DNA of 64,000 nucleotides, taken from contig JAEVHH010000005.1 in assembly GCA_017607445.1 (NCBI GenBank), positions 3,353,001-3,417,000 on the forward strand, given 5' to 3'. Below, piece after piece: positions 50,116 to 62,111 of this stretch. A program made the translations under genes and the position numbers. This stretch comes from Histoplasma ohiense (Eukaryota; Ascomycota; Eurotiomycetes; Onygenales; Ajellomycetaceae). Each line of letters opens with the position of its first letter. The stretch's first letter is position 1. Below the pieces are notes generated by a model that saw only the letters and a list, made by a program, of their open reading frames with translations, did not search any database and was not told where the DNA came from.

Positions 50116-53100
50116 CTAATGCTTTTGGAGTCGGTTCATAGCTGAGCCATTTTGTTTTGGAGCGACGTCGGCCGAGCCGTGATTGAAGGATCTCCAGAAT
50201 CTAGTGTTGTTTGTCATAGAGGTATTTGAATAATCGGTGCCGTTCAACAGGGGATATCTGATTTTTGGCCCTCCCGGCGCGACGATGCCAGGGTCTAGTA
50301 TCCAGCGCGCGCAATCAGTTGTGTATATGCCTCCTTGTTTGAAACTTGTTTGCGTTTGATCACATTTATCAACAGTTTGTCTGAAAGAGTAACCACACGT
50401 ATCTCCAGGCCCCCCACCGTCGAGTTTGAATGGCTCACAGCCATTGATTAACTCCACAGAAATCTTATTCTCGACCCAGCACGCCCCTGGACCGAAACAT
50501 CTTGCGCCATAGTACTCTGTAAACTGGCCATCTATCTTTCGAATCGTTATACCTTTGTTGCCATTACAGAAGCCTTCGATCGCTCGAATCATCCCTGAGC
50601 GGTGAGAAGTGCTGCCTGAATCAAAACATTTTAACCCTGGAAGGGCAGTTTTCTTTGGTTTCACTGTAGTTGTAGTTGTTGGCGTTATTATCTCCGGCTC
50701 AAAGAACATCCGGGTAGCATCGCGGCTTTGCATTTGATACACAAGATATTGCGCTAGGGCCATATAATGCTCTGGAGTGTCTGGTGCGGTCATTGTCATG
50801 CCCGTAGCGGTGTTTATGGAAGGCTTTTTGACGGTAGTGGTAGTGGTGACAGTTGTGGGTTGGGCAGAGCATGCTGTGATCGTGCGACATCCGGTCTGTG
50901 TGGTTGAAAAATATTCAGATCTGTCTGGCCTGGTCTGAATTTTGGAAACGAGCTCTGTACATCGAGGAACAGTTTGGGCCTTATCACAACCGTCTTTTCC
51001 TGTCCTGCACTTGGGCCCAGTGCAGAATCCTGAGTGGCAGCCCTCTCCTTCACATGTAAGCGGCCAGCACCGTGGACCCTTACAGCTCCCATTATCGCAA
51101 TCGGGGCCATCACAACCAAATCCAATACATCTTAGACCAAAGCATCGACCTGTTTTGCTGTCGCAGTCTAACCCAAGACACCCACTTGGTTTACAGCCAA
51201 GGCCACTACAGCCTCCTACTTTTGGTATACATTTCTGCCCGCCACACCAGGTGATAACGCATCTAGGACCCCAGCAAATGCCGTCCAGGCAATCAAGCCC
51301 AGAGCAGCCGAAATTGATACATAATAAACCCGTGCATTTGCCATTCTTGCAGTCTGGACCCTTGCACTTTTGAGTGTTTTTAGGCTTCGCCGTCTCATTC
51401 TCGGAAAAGAAGTCTTTTCCATCGCCGCAATTCTGCTCACAGGGTCCATCACAAAATAGACCCTTACATTTCCTTCCACAATTTGAGGTGCAAAGTGGAT
51501 CAGGGGGCCCTTTAGTAAAAGAAACAATGGGCAATGGTGTTTTGTTGTCATTCTTAGCTTTTGTGGTGTCGGGCTTTTTGTCATGGTGTTCAGTTTCTGT
51601 GGTATAAGGAAACGGCGGCGGAGTAACTGTCCGTGTCATCACAGGTGGCTTGATTATTCCAGCAGGTAGGTGGGATCTGAGTATTGAATCATCACTGATG
51701 GAGGTTACTACATGGCCTTTATCGTGTCCTTCGGCTGTTTGGTGCTGGTGAGTGTCGTCGGATTCATGTGTTGGCTGCGGTTTGCCAGGTGTTTGGGTAT
51801 TGCCTCCCATGACCATGAGGAAAGGATTATCAGATCCGGTTGTCGAATGCCATGTATTACCTGCTTTGTCGTTTGTCGTCCCAGGGTTGCCACTGTCCGG
51901 AGTTTGTTTCGGGTGATTGCTCTGCAACCAGTCTTGCGGGATGCTATCTGTAATCACAAACGGAGGAGGAAGGATACTGCTTATAAGCGAATATGATGCT
52001 TTTGAGGCATTGAGATCAGTAACCTTCCAGTTCCATAAATTGATCTCTGAAGTCGTAATAGGAGGGATTGTAAGTGTCGTCGTTTGGACTGTCCTTGCCA
52101 GACCTGTAGAAGCTGATATTGAACCTCCGGGAAGCGTAACCAACTGTGTAGTTGGCCAAACAACTTCTAAAGATGTTGTATAAGGAGGGAGGGAGATCGT
52201 AGTGGGAGTAGAAAAGGAGATAGGAGGCATAATAAAGGTGCAAGGGGGTACGCATGCGATGATTGGATCTTGTTTCTTGAAAATCTCTGGAGAAATATAG
52301 ACTTCACCAGACCCACTATCTCTACCATCCGGGTCAGCACCATCAAGTACAGTATCGTTCGCGCTCAAGTCATTCGGATTTTTTAATGTGCCAGGGCCCC
52401 CAAGATCAATGGCCCAGGCAAATGTTCCCCCCAAGCATAGCTTGTTCCCAAAATCTGCTTTCTGCTTTAACGTTCTCCCATCATCATATGAAACCCTGTA
52501 GACAATTCTAATTAATCCAGTGCCATTACTGAGAGCAGGATATAAAGAGCGAATAAAATAAAATAAAAAGAAACGAGATCTGATTGTAAGGGAGTGGGGG
52601 AGCGCAAATGTGGGCTGGAAACATACCATTGATCTTTATCCCATGAAATCCAATTTACTCCAGATGCTTTGTTGTAAATGACCTCCGGGGATTGCTCCTT
52701 CAGAACCCTATTGATCTCGTAGTTGGATAGTGTGCCGCTGTTCAGAGTACATAGCCCTGGCTGAGCCCCACCGGCCGTCTCATTGTCAACCCTTTTAAAA
52801 GGGCAGCCCGGAGTTGAACAGCTAGGATCCGCTAGTGTGAATGACCTGCCGTAAAATGCTAGGCCTAGAGAAACCTTTTCTGGGGGGACAGAATTTCTCC
52901 ATAAAAGATCTAGACCTGCTGATATTTCTACTAATTGTTAGGATTATGTCAACATTGCGTTGTTGGGGAAGATCTTGTACCAGTCAAGTTTGTATGAGGG
53001 TTGACGACACTCTGCGTCCATTTGCTGTTGCCATCCCAGGTACCGTGAATATCATATGTCATAACATTAAACCAGTCGACATATTCGGACATTCCTTTAA

Positions 53101-54441
53101 GGTCAAATCCTCTTAAATACCCTATCTCCATCCGTTAGATGAGGTAGCTATTTTAACGAGCATCAGAATTGGATACTTACAGTAGGAAGCTGGAAGTGCG
53201 ACGGTTAGACCGTACTTGTCGGCCATAGCCGCCTTCAGCTCTTTTAGAAGTCGGACGTAGTTTTTAAAATCCTCTTTTGAGCCCCCTGTGCAAAACTTAA
53301 TAACATATTTAGTAGATAGTAATGAGGAGTTCAGTTCCTTACCCCGGTCATCAGCCACTGGATACTCCCAGTCGATATCAACACCATCGAAACCATATTT
53401 TTTCATGAAGTCGATCACCGAGAAAATGAATGCTTTTCGGGAATCTTCGGATTTCGCCATATCAGAGAAGACCTTGCCGCCGGCATCCCATCCGCCTATT
53501 GAAATAAAACACTTCAAAGACGGTTTTTGCTTTTTCAAGTCTGTAAACACGCGGTAGAATTTCTCGTCATAGTGGTGCATTGAAGTCAGCGTACTGTCTT
53601 TCGGGTTGATCTGAGCAAACCCATAATTGAGGTGCTACACGCAGAGTAGTCAGTTTTGGATTTCACTGAAACTGGGGTATATGACCAAAAAAATTTGTTC
53701 TCACTGTCCAAGGCTTAGTATTGATTTTTGATGGATGGAGCACGTCACATGGACGATCGTAGACCCAACTCTCGAAATAGCCAATGTACCGCCCCTTCGT
53801 AGAGGTCCCGGAGCATGAACTGTAAGGTTGATAAGTAACGTTATTTTATAACATGAATGAAGAATGGTCATCTGGCTGTCATTGGCGATGCTTACGGTCT
53901 CTTTATTTCGCTGCACCCACTCTGACATCCTTTCCCGCAGAAATCTTCAGTAGTACCGCAAAAACTTTCACGTACACATTAGCGACAGTTTTCAACATCA
54001 CTGGAACCTACGAAAATGTTGACTATCTCACCCGAACCGTGAACAACACACATTGAGTGGACATTTTTCTCGTCCCTTTGGCGCGTATTCTGCAACAAAT
54101 CACGAAGGTTAGTAAATCAGCTCAAACTTCAAAACATGATATCAATGAGTATCCAATATGAGCAAGAGTTTGAACTCCATATAAAGGAAAAAATTCTTGT
54201 CAAAAAGTCTGCTCACAGGGGAACTCAGCAACTTACTGCCACATTCCGACTTAGCATCACACGTCGAGATACACTTCTCCGGGGAACAAAACTCAGGTCC
54301 AAACCCACAAATGCCGTATTGGCTACAGCAACCCAGCTTGCACGGTCGAGATTTTGAGCAGGTGGCATCCGAAGCAGCCAAAGCAAGGAAGGCAGCTAGG
54401 TTCGCTAAAATCAGTACGGTGATGCCATTCAGGGTCTTCAT
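50116..54441 (-). CDS. Secreted multi-module GH18 chitinase (class V, killer-toxin-alpha-like)
   Basis: Nine exons (54441-54237, 54089-54032, 53964-53896, 53819-53705, 53634-53343, 53285-53181, 53121-52981, 52927-52627, 52495-50116) join in phase to 1221 residues; an in-frame ATG at 54453 adds four. Order: signal peptide (about 1-25); hevein-type chitin-binding module with CSKSRPCKLGCCSQYGICGFG; a second Cys-rich module (CPLNVCCSRFGFCGTTEDFC); GH18 domain from GRYIGYFESW to about residue 430 with CFISIGGWDAGG and catalytic FDGVDIDWEYP (acid Glu about residue 239); WFNVMTYDIHGTWDG; LGLAFYGRSFTL. Then a Pro/Thr-rich linker, a Cys-rich repeat region (about 765-935) and a C-terminal Cys-containing domain. 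The layout matches subgroup-C fungal chitinases related to the alpha subunit of yeast killer toxins. It is likely a secreted or wall-bound chitinase. No LysM was recognised. Confidence 0.93.
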
Positions 54442-54991
54442 GGTTTGTAGCACCGCTCGCCCACTGAAACAGCAGGAAGTGTCACAATTGGGTAGTTTGA
54501 ACTAACTCAGCGAATTTCACACCAGCAGCAGTTCAACATTGCCGAAGGTAAATTGGAACCACCAACTATAATATATGTTTTGCATCCATGCTTGCTTTGG
54601 GCTATCCGCCGGAACATCGCGGCGCAAATCCAATGCATATGTAAATCATTAAACATATAAATAGTTGATTCATTGAGGAATGTGGACCTTGCTGAAGATG
54701 ACGCATAAATAGTACGCATTCGACGCTCCAGGATTTGAGATAAACCAGAGTTGAGAAATGGCCCCGAAAGGAATTCGGCGACAGCAAATTAGTTTGTATT
54801 ATTAGGCCTGATATGCAGTGAGTGCATCGTTGCGCCGCAAAGAACTTTCGATAAGGATACAAGGATGCAGGGACGATTTTGATCCTTTTGATCATCCTTG
54901 GCGGCATGGCTTGGCGCGCTGGAGGTGCCAAGCCAAGCTAGCCAGGGCCCTCTTTGTGTGCAGATCAACAGCTCCCTCTATCTCACACACA

Positions 54992-55030
<39 letters not shown>

Positions 55031-55426
55031 GATATATACATATGTATTATTATCATCATGATGACAATGACAATGATTGATGATGATGATTTAAAAAGTT
55101 GCAGTGTAATCATCAATCCTGCCATAACACAACATTCAGCATCCACATCTTTGATTACAGACGATGATCAATCCCATTTCGAATTCTAATTTGGTCCTGC
55201 GGGATGAATACAAATAGAGAGCCAGTTACGGACATGAATACGAGGCTACAGATGCCATATTCATGCAGGAAATGACTCCAAATAGTAAGCTTATATATTT
55301 ATCAACAATTTCACTGCCCTTCCCTTTGATCCCGTATCTTTCGTTTATGTCCCCTTACTGCTGGTGTCTTGTTCGAGATATATCTTCATTTCTCCTGAGG
55401 TTCTACGTCCTGAAAACCTTTCCAAT
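54442..55426. promoter_or_regulatory. Shared divergent promoter region, chitinase / zincin-like gene
   Basis: About 1 kb lies between two divergent genes for secreted proteins. It contains a CA repeat running into a TA repeat at about 54986-55031, followed by GAT-rich sequence. No specific operator is recognised. Shared regulation is inferred from geometry alone. Confidence 0.4.
54986..55031. repeat. (CA)n(TA)n compound microsatellite
   Basis: A run of CA units followed by TA units, between the divergent chitinase and zincin-like genes. Confidence 0.95.
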
Positions 55427-57027
55427 ATGCTATCCCTTAAACGCATGCTTTTGGTCTTTGTTTTCATAACTCAAATAAACTTGTCCAACTCTTATGTCTT
55501 GAAGTTCAAAATGTGCCATGATTTATACAACGGCGCTGAACCTCGTTTCAATACCGCAAGCTTTCTCAAATGGCGAATTGGAAAGGCCCCGATGAACAAA
55601 ATAGTATGTATGGAGTCATTTGGAAATATTGTAACATAGCTAATATCCAGCGCAGGTGGCCTCTGTGCTAAAGAGAATCGGAGATCTGGGTGACCTTCTG
55701 GACTCAGGGTATGGCCATGAGGATATCATCCGAGGCGTTCAGCGGTCCACACAGTATACATATGAGGCACTATTTGGTACAGTTTATTTCGGGCCAGATG
55801 AGAAGTACCTTTTTAAGAATCTTGACGCACGTGTAAGATTTCAGCGTGTGCGAGGTACGGACGGAGTAACTGGAACAATATCCTCCCTTGCTTTTTATGT
55901 GGTTGACTGACAATTTCCTAGGAAGACTTGAAAAGCTTCATAAAGTAATCATGTCAGACGAGCCACTGTTCATCTGGTGTCAAGATGACTTTTTTACATC
56001 GACGTTCCCCTTCCCTGTTGACCGTGAGTGTGCCATATATTACCCAATATCTTCTAGCCCTACAAAAGCTACGTTGTCTATTTTGTTTCTGATGGAGTTG
56101 CGGTCTTTGTTTGCCAGGGTCAACGCTACTACCTAATACCTTTTGGGACGATCGGCCGCCTGGGGTTGGTGGGCAATCCTATATAGTTCTGAATCCTCCT
56201 ACGAAATGCGCTGAGGACCCAATCGTTGGCAACAGAGTGTTTATGTCCATTGCGAGGCCGGAAAATGTAGAGATGACTGCGATAATCCTGTGTCCGCAGA
56301 ACTACGATACAAGGAATGCAGCCGACGTGGACGAACAGCGTCTGAAGTCGTTGGCGAATTTTGAAAAAATCAAATTTGACAACCTATACCCGATAGAACG
56401 AATAACGTATCGCAACTCCATTTTCATTTTCCTTACCCTGCTGACACAGGCTCCAATAGGAGGGCAAGAACCGATGGGTACGCCCCTCCACCTTTCCTCT
56501 CAATTCTCAATAGAAGCTTTGTCTTTCAATGAACCGATACTTATCTGTTATTCTCTTCCAAACAACAGAACCTGTTACACTCCCGCCTGTTGCTGGCCGC
56601 CAACTCTACGGCTGGGAAGCTGCCGCACTGCTTCCCCTGATTGACCTGGAGAAACCACTTAATAACCCAGGTATGTCTTTGCATTTGAGAAGTATGATTC
56701 TAGGTTACCGTTCTAAAACTGTCGCTGACTTTTTGTTTCTTTCTTGCGTTTTCCCCTCAAATGAACAGAAAGCTACGCCTATCTAATAATAGGTAACCTT
56801 CATCGGACCCGGATCTCTCTTGTTCTTGGTAGGAATTTCAAACTAATTTATCATTTGTAGCTCTGTTCCTTTCCGCGAATGACTGGAGCACTGGCACAGC
56901 TGTGCCCATGCTGCCAGATGAATATGGAGTCACACACTTTTATCAGTCTGTAAATTGGGCATATGAGGCGCTGTCTCGGCACGGTGATCCGCAACATCCG
57001 CCAGCCATGGATTGGACCGTCGATTGA
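55427..57027 (+). CDS. Secreted zincin-like (M35-type fold) protein lacking HExxH
   Basis: Seven exons (55427-55603, 55656-55854, 55922-56023, 56118-56477, 56569-56670, 56769-56792, 56861-57027) join in phase to 376 residues. Exon 6 is 24 nt. The N-terminus MLSLKRMLLVFVFITQINLSNS is a likely signal peptide. Then come FKMCHDLYNGAEPRFNTASFLKW, DLGDLLDSGYGHEDIIRGVQRSTQYTYEALFGTVYF, MTAIILCPQNYD, GRQLYGWEAAALLPL and NPESYAYLIIALFLSAN. The order (two early Cys-containing blocks, an LCP block, then a YGW...N(P/A)xSYA block) resembles fungal deuterolysin/aspzincin-like secreted proteins often seen near chitinases. The zinc-binding HExxH expected between LCPQNYD and YGW is absent; that place holds IFIFLTLLTQ. 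It is probably a non-catalytic relative. The fold call is moderate, the gene structure strong. Confidence 0.7.
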
Positions 57028-57904
57028 CGAAGCCATTGAAAAGCTTCCTTATGGACAGCACGGAGTACATCCGGACTTCTACCAGATATCTTCCGTTGTT
57101 GATCGCGGAAAGGAATATTCTTGTGTCCTTTGGTATCTAGCCTGAAGAGATGAGACGGAAAGTTCTCGAGGATGATCGGTGTTTTGAGTCATTGCAGAGA
57201 CTATGATTCCCTGGCCTTCATTCTCCGCATTTCTTCTCCGTTCGGAAACTTGTAGTTTTCTTCATTTTTTGTTCTTATATATATATATATATATTATTCT
57301 CGTCTTCCGAAGCTAACCCTCAACCTTTCCTCAGTGTATCAATTATCGTTAAAACAGTTTCTCGATGTAATATGTATTAAAACGTGCAGAAGTTTTGATT
57401 ATATCCCTGATTTGATTCTGCCTCTACCTTCTCCCCTTTACCTTTCTGTTAACTGCATTGCTCCCCCAATTCCCCAACATCCAAGCTTTCAAGTCCCGCG
57501 AGTATCACGACGAGCCCCCCCCCCCACTTTCTAGCTCTAGACAAACGAGAAATGTCAAATCGAGAAGCGAAAGCAGGGAAGTTCAAGCAGGAGCCGCCCA
57601 TGTGGGAAACATGAACTACGCAAGTAATTCATCGGCTCTTGAATTAAAAATAAACCCCTGGATCGTCTCAAAACTTTGGTCAAGCTTCCTTTCATTTATT
57701 ATTTTTCAAACTGGCAAGATCTAGATTGTGCAGATGACATGGATGCTGTTCATATGATGGCACAAGCTCACAGCATCCGTTTGAATGCACAAGACATCGC
57801 CGCCGCCGCCGCCTCCGCCGCCATTTCCCAGGTGGCCTAACATATTTATACTCCCACGTTGTTGACCGGGTGGGATAAGGTTTCGAGGAAACAGAGCAAG
57901 AGAA

Positions 57905-57905
<1 letters not shown>

Positions 57906-57941
<36 letters not shown>
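57906..57941. repeat. (GAAAAC)n minisatellite
   Basis: About six tandem copies of a 6-bp unit in noncoding DNA. Confidence 0.9.
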
Positions 57942-57942
<1 letters not shown>

Positions 57943-59065
57943 CCCGTGCTTTGTAGCGTTGTTAGTTACCATAGGCAGTATAAAATTGGACTTCTACCAC
58001 TAAGAGAATTTCCCCAATTACCATAACTAACTAGTCTAATTTTTTTTTTTTTTTTTAAGTTCGCAATTTTATTAACTATGGCTTGGAAGTCTAACGGGTA
58101 GGTTATGTGCATTATATGGGGGCACCAACTTCAAGAAAATCAACCATAGCTAGCACTCACTAGTATGATAGCACTGAGTGTGACCTGCTCTCTTACTTGG
58201 GGACTAGGAAGATAACAGCTGCATTGCATTAAATTGCATTACATCATATATATTCAGGTAGTTAACTAAACTATAACTAGTTATATCAAAAAGAACTAGC
58301 AGCTCCCGCCATTTTTCCGTATCTCAGATAGGGCGCGGGATGATGTTAAATGAAACCAATTTCTGTGGACAATTCAATTGAAGTGTCAACATTGTTATGG
58401 CAATAACAAAGTCTGAAGGCAAGCATTGGTCATTTATTTATGTACTGGTGCAGGTGCAGGTGTGGATGCAGATGTTGCTGTGGAGGTATTTAAATAGTTA
58501 CAACAAGAAAATCAATCTATATATGTTTGGATAGCACTCACTGTTACCCCTACATTACTGCATAATATAACTAGAAGTACATGTAACTTAACCATTCAGA
58601 GCGAAGTTGACAAATCCATGAGAACCATGGAATGAAAGGAAAATGAAAGGAAAATGAAATCGGAATGTGATATAATATAAAGTAATATAACATTATGAGT
58701 TAGACACCACCACATAGATGAATGCAGGTACAGTGCTGTACTTCGATGGATGCATGGGGGCTAATCGCCTCATTTCCATCTGTCATGTGTGTGCGTAGAT
58801 ACTACATCTGTATTGTCTTTGTTTGGTAATGTGATTAGTTTTTCTCCTTTCATGCATGCTCCCTTTTCTCTTTTCTCTTTTCTTTTTCCTTGTGGAGTGG
58901 GATGGTGTGGATCAAGCTAGATCTGAAAGGCGAATGAAATGAAAGGGGAATTGGCTGAGTACAGACGGAAGTCCTTTCTATTCTGGTTCTTTAAATTCGT
59001 AGTATGGCCATCGTGACCTTATTGTCCCATAGTACGAGTATTAGGAGTTATCAAAAAAGAAGAAA

Positions 59066-59098
59066 AAGAAGAAGAAGAAGAAGAAGAAGAAGAAGAAA
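59066..59098. repeat. (GAA)n microsatellite
   Basis: Around ten GAA/AGA units, followed by GAAAA variants. Confidence 0.9.
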
Positions 59099-59680
59099 AG
59101 AAAAGAAAGGACAAGAACCTTAAAGTCAGGTGGCAGGCTGCTTATTTGGTGCTGCAGCTGTATGAACTGCGCATTTTCTACTTCTTCCCCCCCTTGCGGG
59201 AGTTTTGTGTCCACGCTTATTGCAAGGTAGCGGGTAATCTCCATGTGCCGGCGCTAGCAATTATTGCGAGAGAACACCCCCCCCCGGCCCGCTGCTTTCT
59301 ATTTAACTTGTCATCATGTCCCTGGTGATAACTATTTTAAACATCTTCAGCACAGACTACGAAGCCTGAAAAACGTGCCGGACGGGGGACGGAGTTAAAA
59401 ACCGACAGCCTCGGGAGGGAGCCGGTGTTTTTTCCCCGCCAAACCTGGTGAACATTGGGGAACATGTTCATACCGGAGGTATAAAACTCATCTTACTTAT
59501 TACTGCGTATACCATGTATATACGTATATATATATATATATCTATACAGGGTCCATATCCATGTACAAGAACAGGTACTGTACATGGGTACCAGGTCGGG
59601 GAAATTAGTCAGAAAGATAACTACCAGCCGACATGGACGTGTTCCCCAGCATAATTCGCGTCGTGATTGGCAGGGCGCCT

Positions 59681-59722
59681 CTTTTTTTTTTTTTTTTTTT
59701 TTTTTTTGTTGTTGTTGTTGTT
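59681..59722. repeat. Poly(T) followed by (GTT)5
   Basis: A run of about 26 T followed by five GTT units. On the minus strand this reads as CAA units plus poly(A). No pol III head was seen beside it. Confidence 0.85.
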
Positions 59723-60940
59723 GACCAGTCCATTTCATTTCTGTAACGGCCAATTCCGGTCCAGAAGGAAAGAAAGAAAGGCAGGAAGGAAGGAAGAAAA
59801 AAAAAAACAAGAAAGCAGCCTTAGCTCATATCTGGTCTTTCATTCCAACTCCAAGTGGACAACATGACAACATATGCGAACAAATTCTTAGGCAAAAAAG
59901 CCCAAGATGTCAATGGAAAGATCAGAGTTTCCCCAACGCAGGGTCCAACAGCGGAACCGCTTGAGGTGGGGAGGCGCACAGGGCAACAGTAGCAACAGTG
60001 GTGGGGTGGGCCCGTGAGAGGAAAAAAAACGTGCATCAACAACGTGCACTCGGGCTGGTTCGGTGGGGCGAACAGAGGATATAAATAGAAACCCTAGAGC
60101 AAGCAAGCAAGCAAACAGAAAGCAAGCAGCCAACCAACCACTGGCAGCCAGCCAGGGCATGACTAACTGAAGAGATAGCTAACTACACATAATAGTAACC
60201 TTGGGAAAGCTGTGGTTTTCCAAGGCTGAGCGGTTTTTGAAAACCGTTCGAGGCATCGAACTGATATTCCAGTGCCCAGTGAGATTATCGCGGAGGAAGT
60301 CTGTCTCTCGTTGTGTGTGATGATGGTCCGATGGCCAGTGAATTGGGTATTATCAGCAGTAATGCCGATATGTGTATGGAAAGAACACTATATATATATA
60401 TAAGTTCCGGAACGTCTCTGCAATAGTAATAACAATAATAGACATCTCAAAAGGATCTACTTACTCTGATGCAGAGAGTGATCCAGCGTCGAACAGGGCA
60501 TCGTACATATATCATATCCCTGGAACCCAACGGGACCATGCATGACTGACTGACTTACTTACTTGCGTACATGCCTCTTGTTGTAGATCTCAACCACCTT
60601 CCCCTGAAGGCCTCGCGGTGGGATTTGTTTATCCTCATATATGTATTTGTGTCAATAGGCAGTATGCTTTTCTCAAGCTCAGCCAAGAGGCGAGGAACCA
60701 GTGGGACGACCAACGAGCTGCCCTGGTGCAGGGGTCGCGCTCCTGCCAACCACGCACTCCAGTCTGGCCGCGGGTTACAGCGGACTGGACAAGCCCTCCA
60801 GGAGCCAGGAGCCAGGATATTGCCGCCAACGTCACTTGGCTCGAATGCAATTATTACTCAGCAATTTCCTTTCTCGACAAAAGGGGAGAAATCCACTAAC
60901 CCGAGCCGGCATAGATGCTTCTCACGTAAGCGCCCTCCAG

Positions 60941-61058
60941 CCAATAAGGCGCGGGCCAATGACCGGCTAGCGCCCCCCCACCCTCAGCCAGCGTGGGGTT
61001 GCCAGCAGCCAGCAGCCAGTAGCGCCGGCGCGGGGATCAACCACAAGGGCCGGCCAAT
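60941..61058 (+). promoter_or_regulatory. Cluster of three CCAAT boxes upstream of rlmA
   Basis: CCAAT occurs at 60941-60945, 60956-60960 and 61054-61058 within GC-rich DNA just before the pyrimidine-rich leader. It fits binding of the HapB/C/E CCAAT complex at the rlmA core promoter, which would leave a 5' leader of roughly 0.9 kb. This is inference from position; CCAAT alone is common. Confidence 0.4.
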
Positions 61059-62111
61059 CAGCGCGTTGACGCCCAGCGGAACTAGGCCGAAAGCAGGAAG
61101 CGCGCTAGGCGGGCGTAGGTGGTGAGTCCGGTGAGTCCCGTTTCGCCGTTGCCCCTTTCCCCTTTCTCACAACTCCTTCTTTCCTTCTTTCCCTCGCTCC
61201 TGCTCTATCTTTAGAACGCCCGCGTCTATCAAAGGCGAGCCACCAAAAGAAGGCCGTCCGCCGCCCACCAGAGCTCGAGCTGCCTCGACTCGGAGCGATC
61301 CTCGATCCTCATCCTGATCATCATCTTCTTTTCATCATCTTCTTCACCTTCTGCGTCCTCATCAACCCTCATCAACCCTCATCAACCCTCTTCATCCTCT
61401 TCATCCTCTTCATCCTCATCGCCACCGTCGTCGCCGTGCTCTGTGGACTTGTATTCATCCCTGCCGTCGTCTCTTCCTCCTCCCTCTCCACCGTCATTGC
61501 TCCTCCTGGTACTGCTATTATTACTACCCTTACTACTACCTCCGCTACGATAAACCACCTTAGCCAGGCCTAGTCCAACGCTCCACCTGCCACCCGCCTG
61601 CTGTCCACAGTCGGACCATCTTCTTCCGTCATATCATCTTACAACGCTAGGGTTCTTGTACCTCTTTCACTGCCGGTCACCAATCTTCTCTCCGCCCTGC
61701 TCGTCTCATATAATAAGCGAGAGTTATAACCCACCTGCATCTTCAGTTCTCATCATCTCTCCGTTCTTCCCTTCTTCTTTTCCTCTCTCTATCTCTCTAT
61801 CTCTCTATCTCCCTATCCGTTTCCGTCTCTCTCCTACACTCTCCCTCTTTCTTTGTTTTCTACTCTCTCACACCTCAATACACTCATATCTCCCCATAAA
61901 GCATCTGGAGCGCTGTTGCTGCTGTTGTTTGACTTTTCACGGCGCTGGCGCTTTCTGGAGTCCTGGCTGCCACCTGGGCGGTATAAATTGTTCTCGTGCT
62001 CAAAGAACTCGCCCCAACAAAAGTTACAGAGAAATATTGCTGGGTTTTATCAGCTGCTGGAACACCTTTTCGTTCTCCACGTGGAGGCGCGACATATAAG
62101 GGTGTGCGACA

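Larger units (their letters stand above)
57028..62111. other. Gene-poor 5.1-kb block with microsatellites and the rlmA promoter and leader
   Basis: It holds a GCC-type repeat (about 57798-57822), (GAAAAC)n (57906-57941), a GAA repeat (about 59066-59098), T-run plus (GTT)5 (59681-59722), GGAA-type repeats (59765-59800) and several AT-rich stretches. From 60.6 kb it turns GC-rich with three CCAAT boxes, then pyrimidine-rich up to the rlmA start. The 184-codon frame at 60571-61125 is GC-driven and has no motif. Confidence 0.45.

Noticed and set aside
59681..59722. Second SINE tail (minus-strand CAA plus poly A)
   Set aside because: No pol III boxes or flanking duplication were found on the expected side, so it is kept as a simple repeat.
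60571..61125. 184-codon plus-strand open frame
   Set aside because: It lies in GC-rich promoter-like DNA, has no motif, and overlaps other frames of similar length in the same stretch. Open length is explained by GC content.
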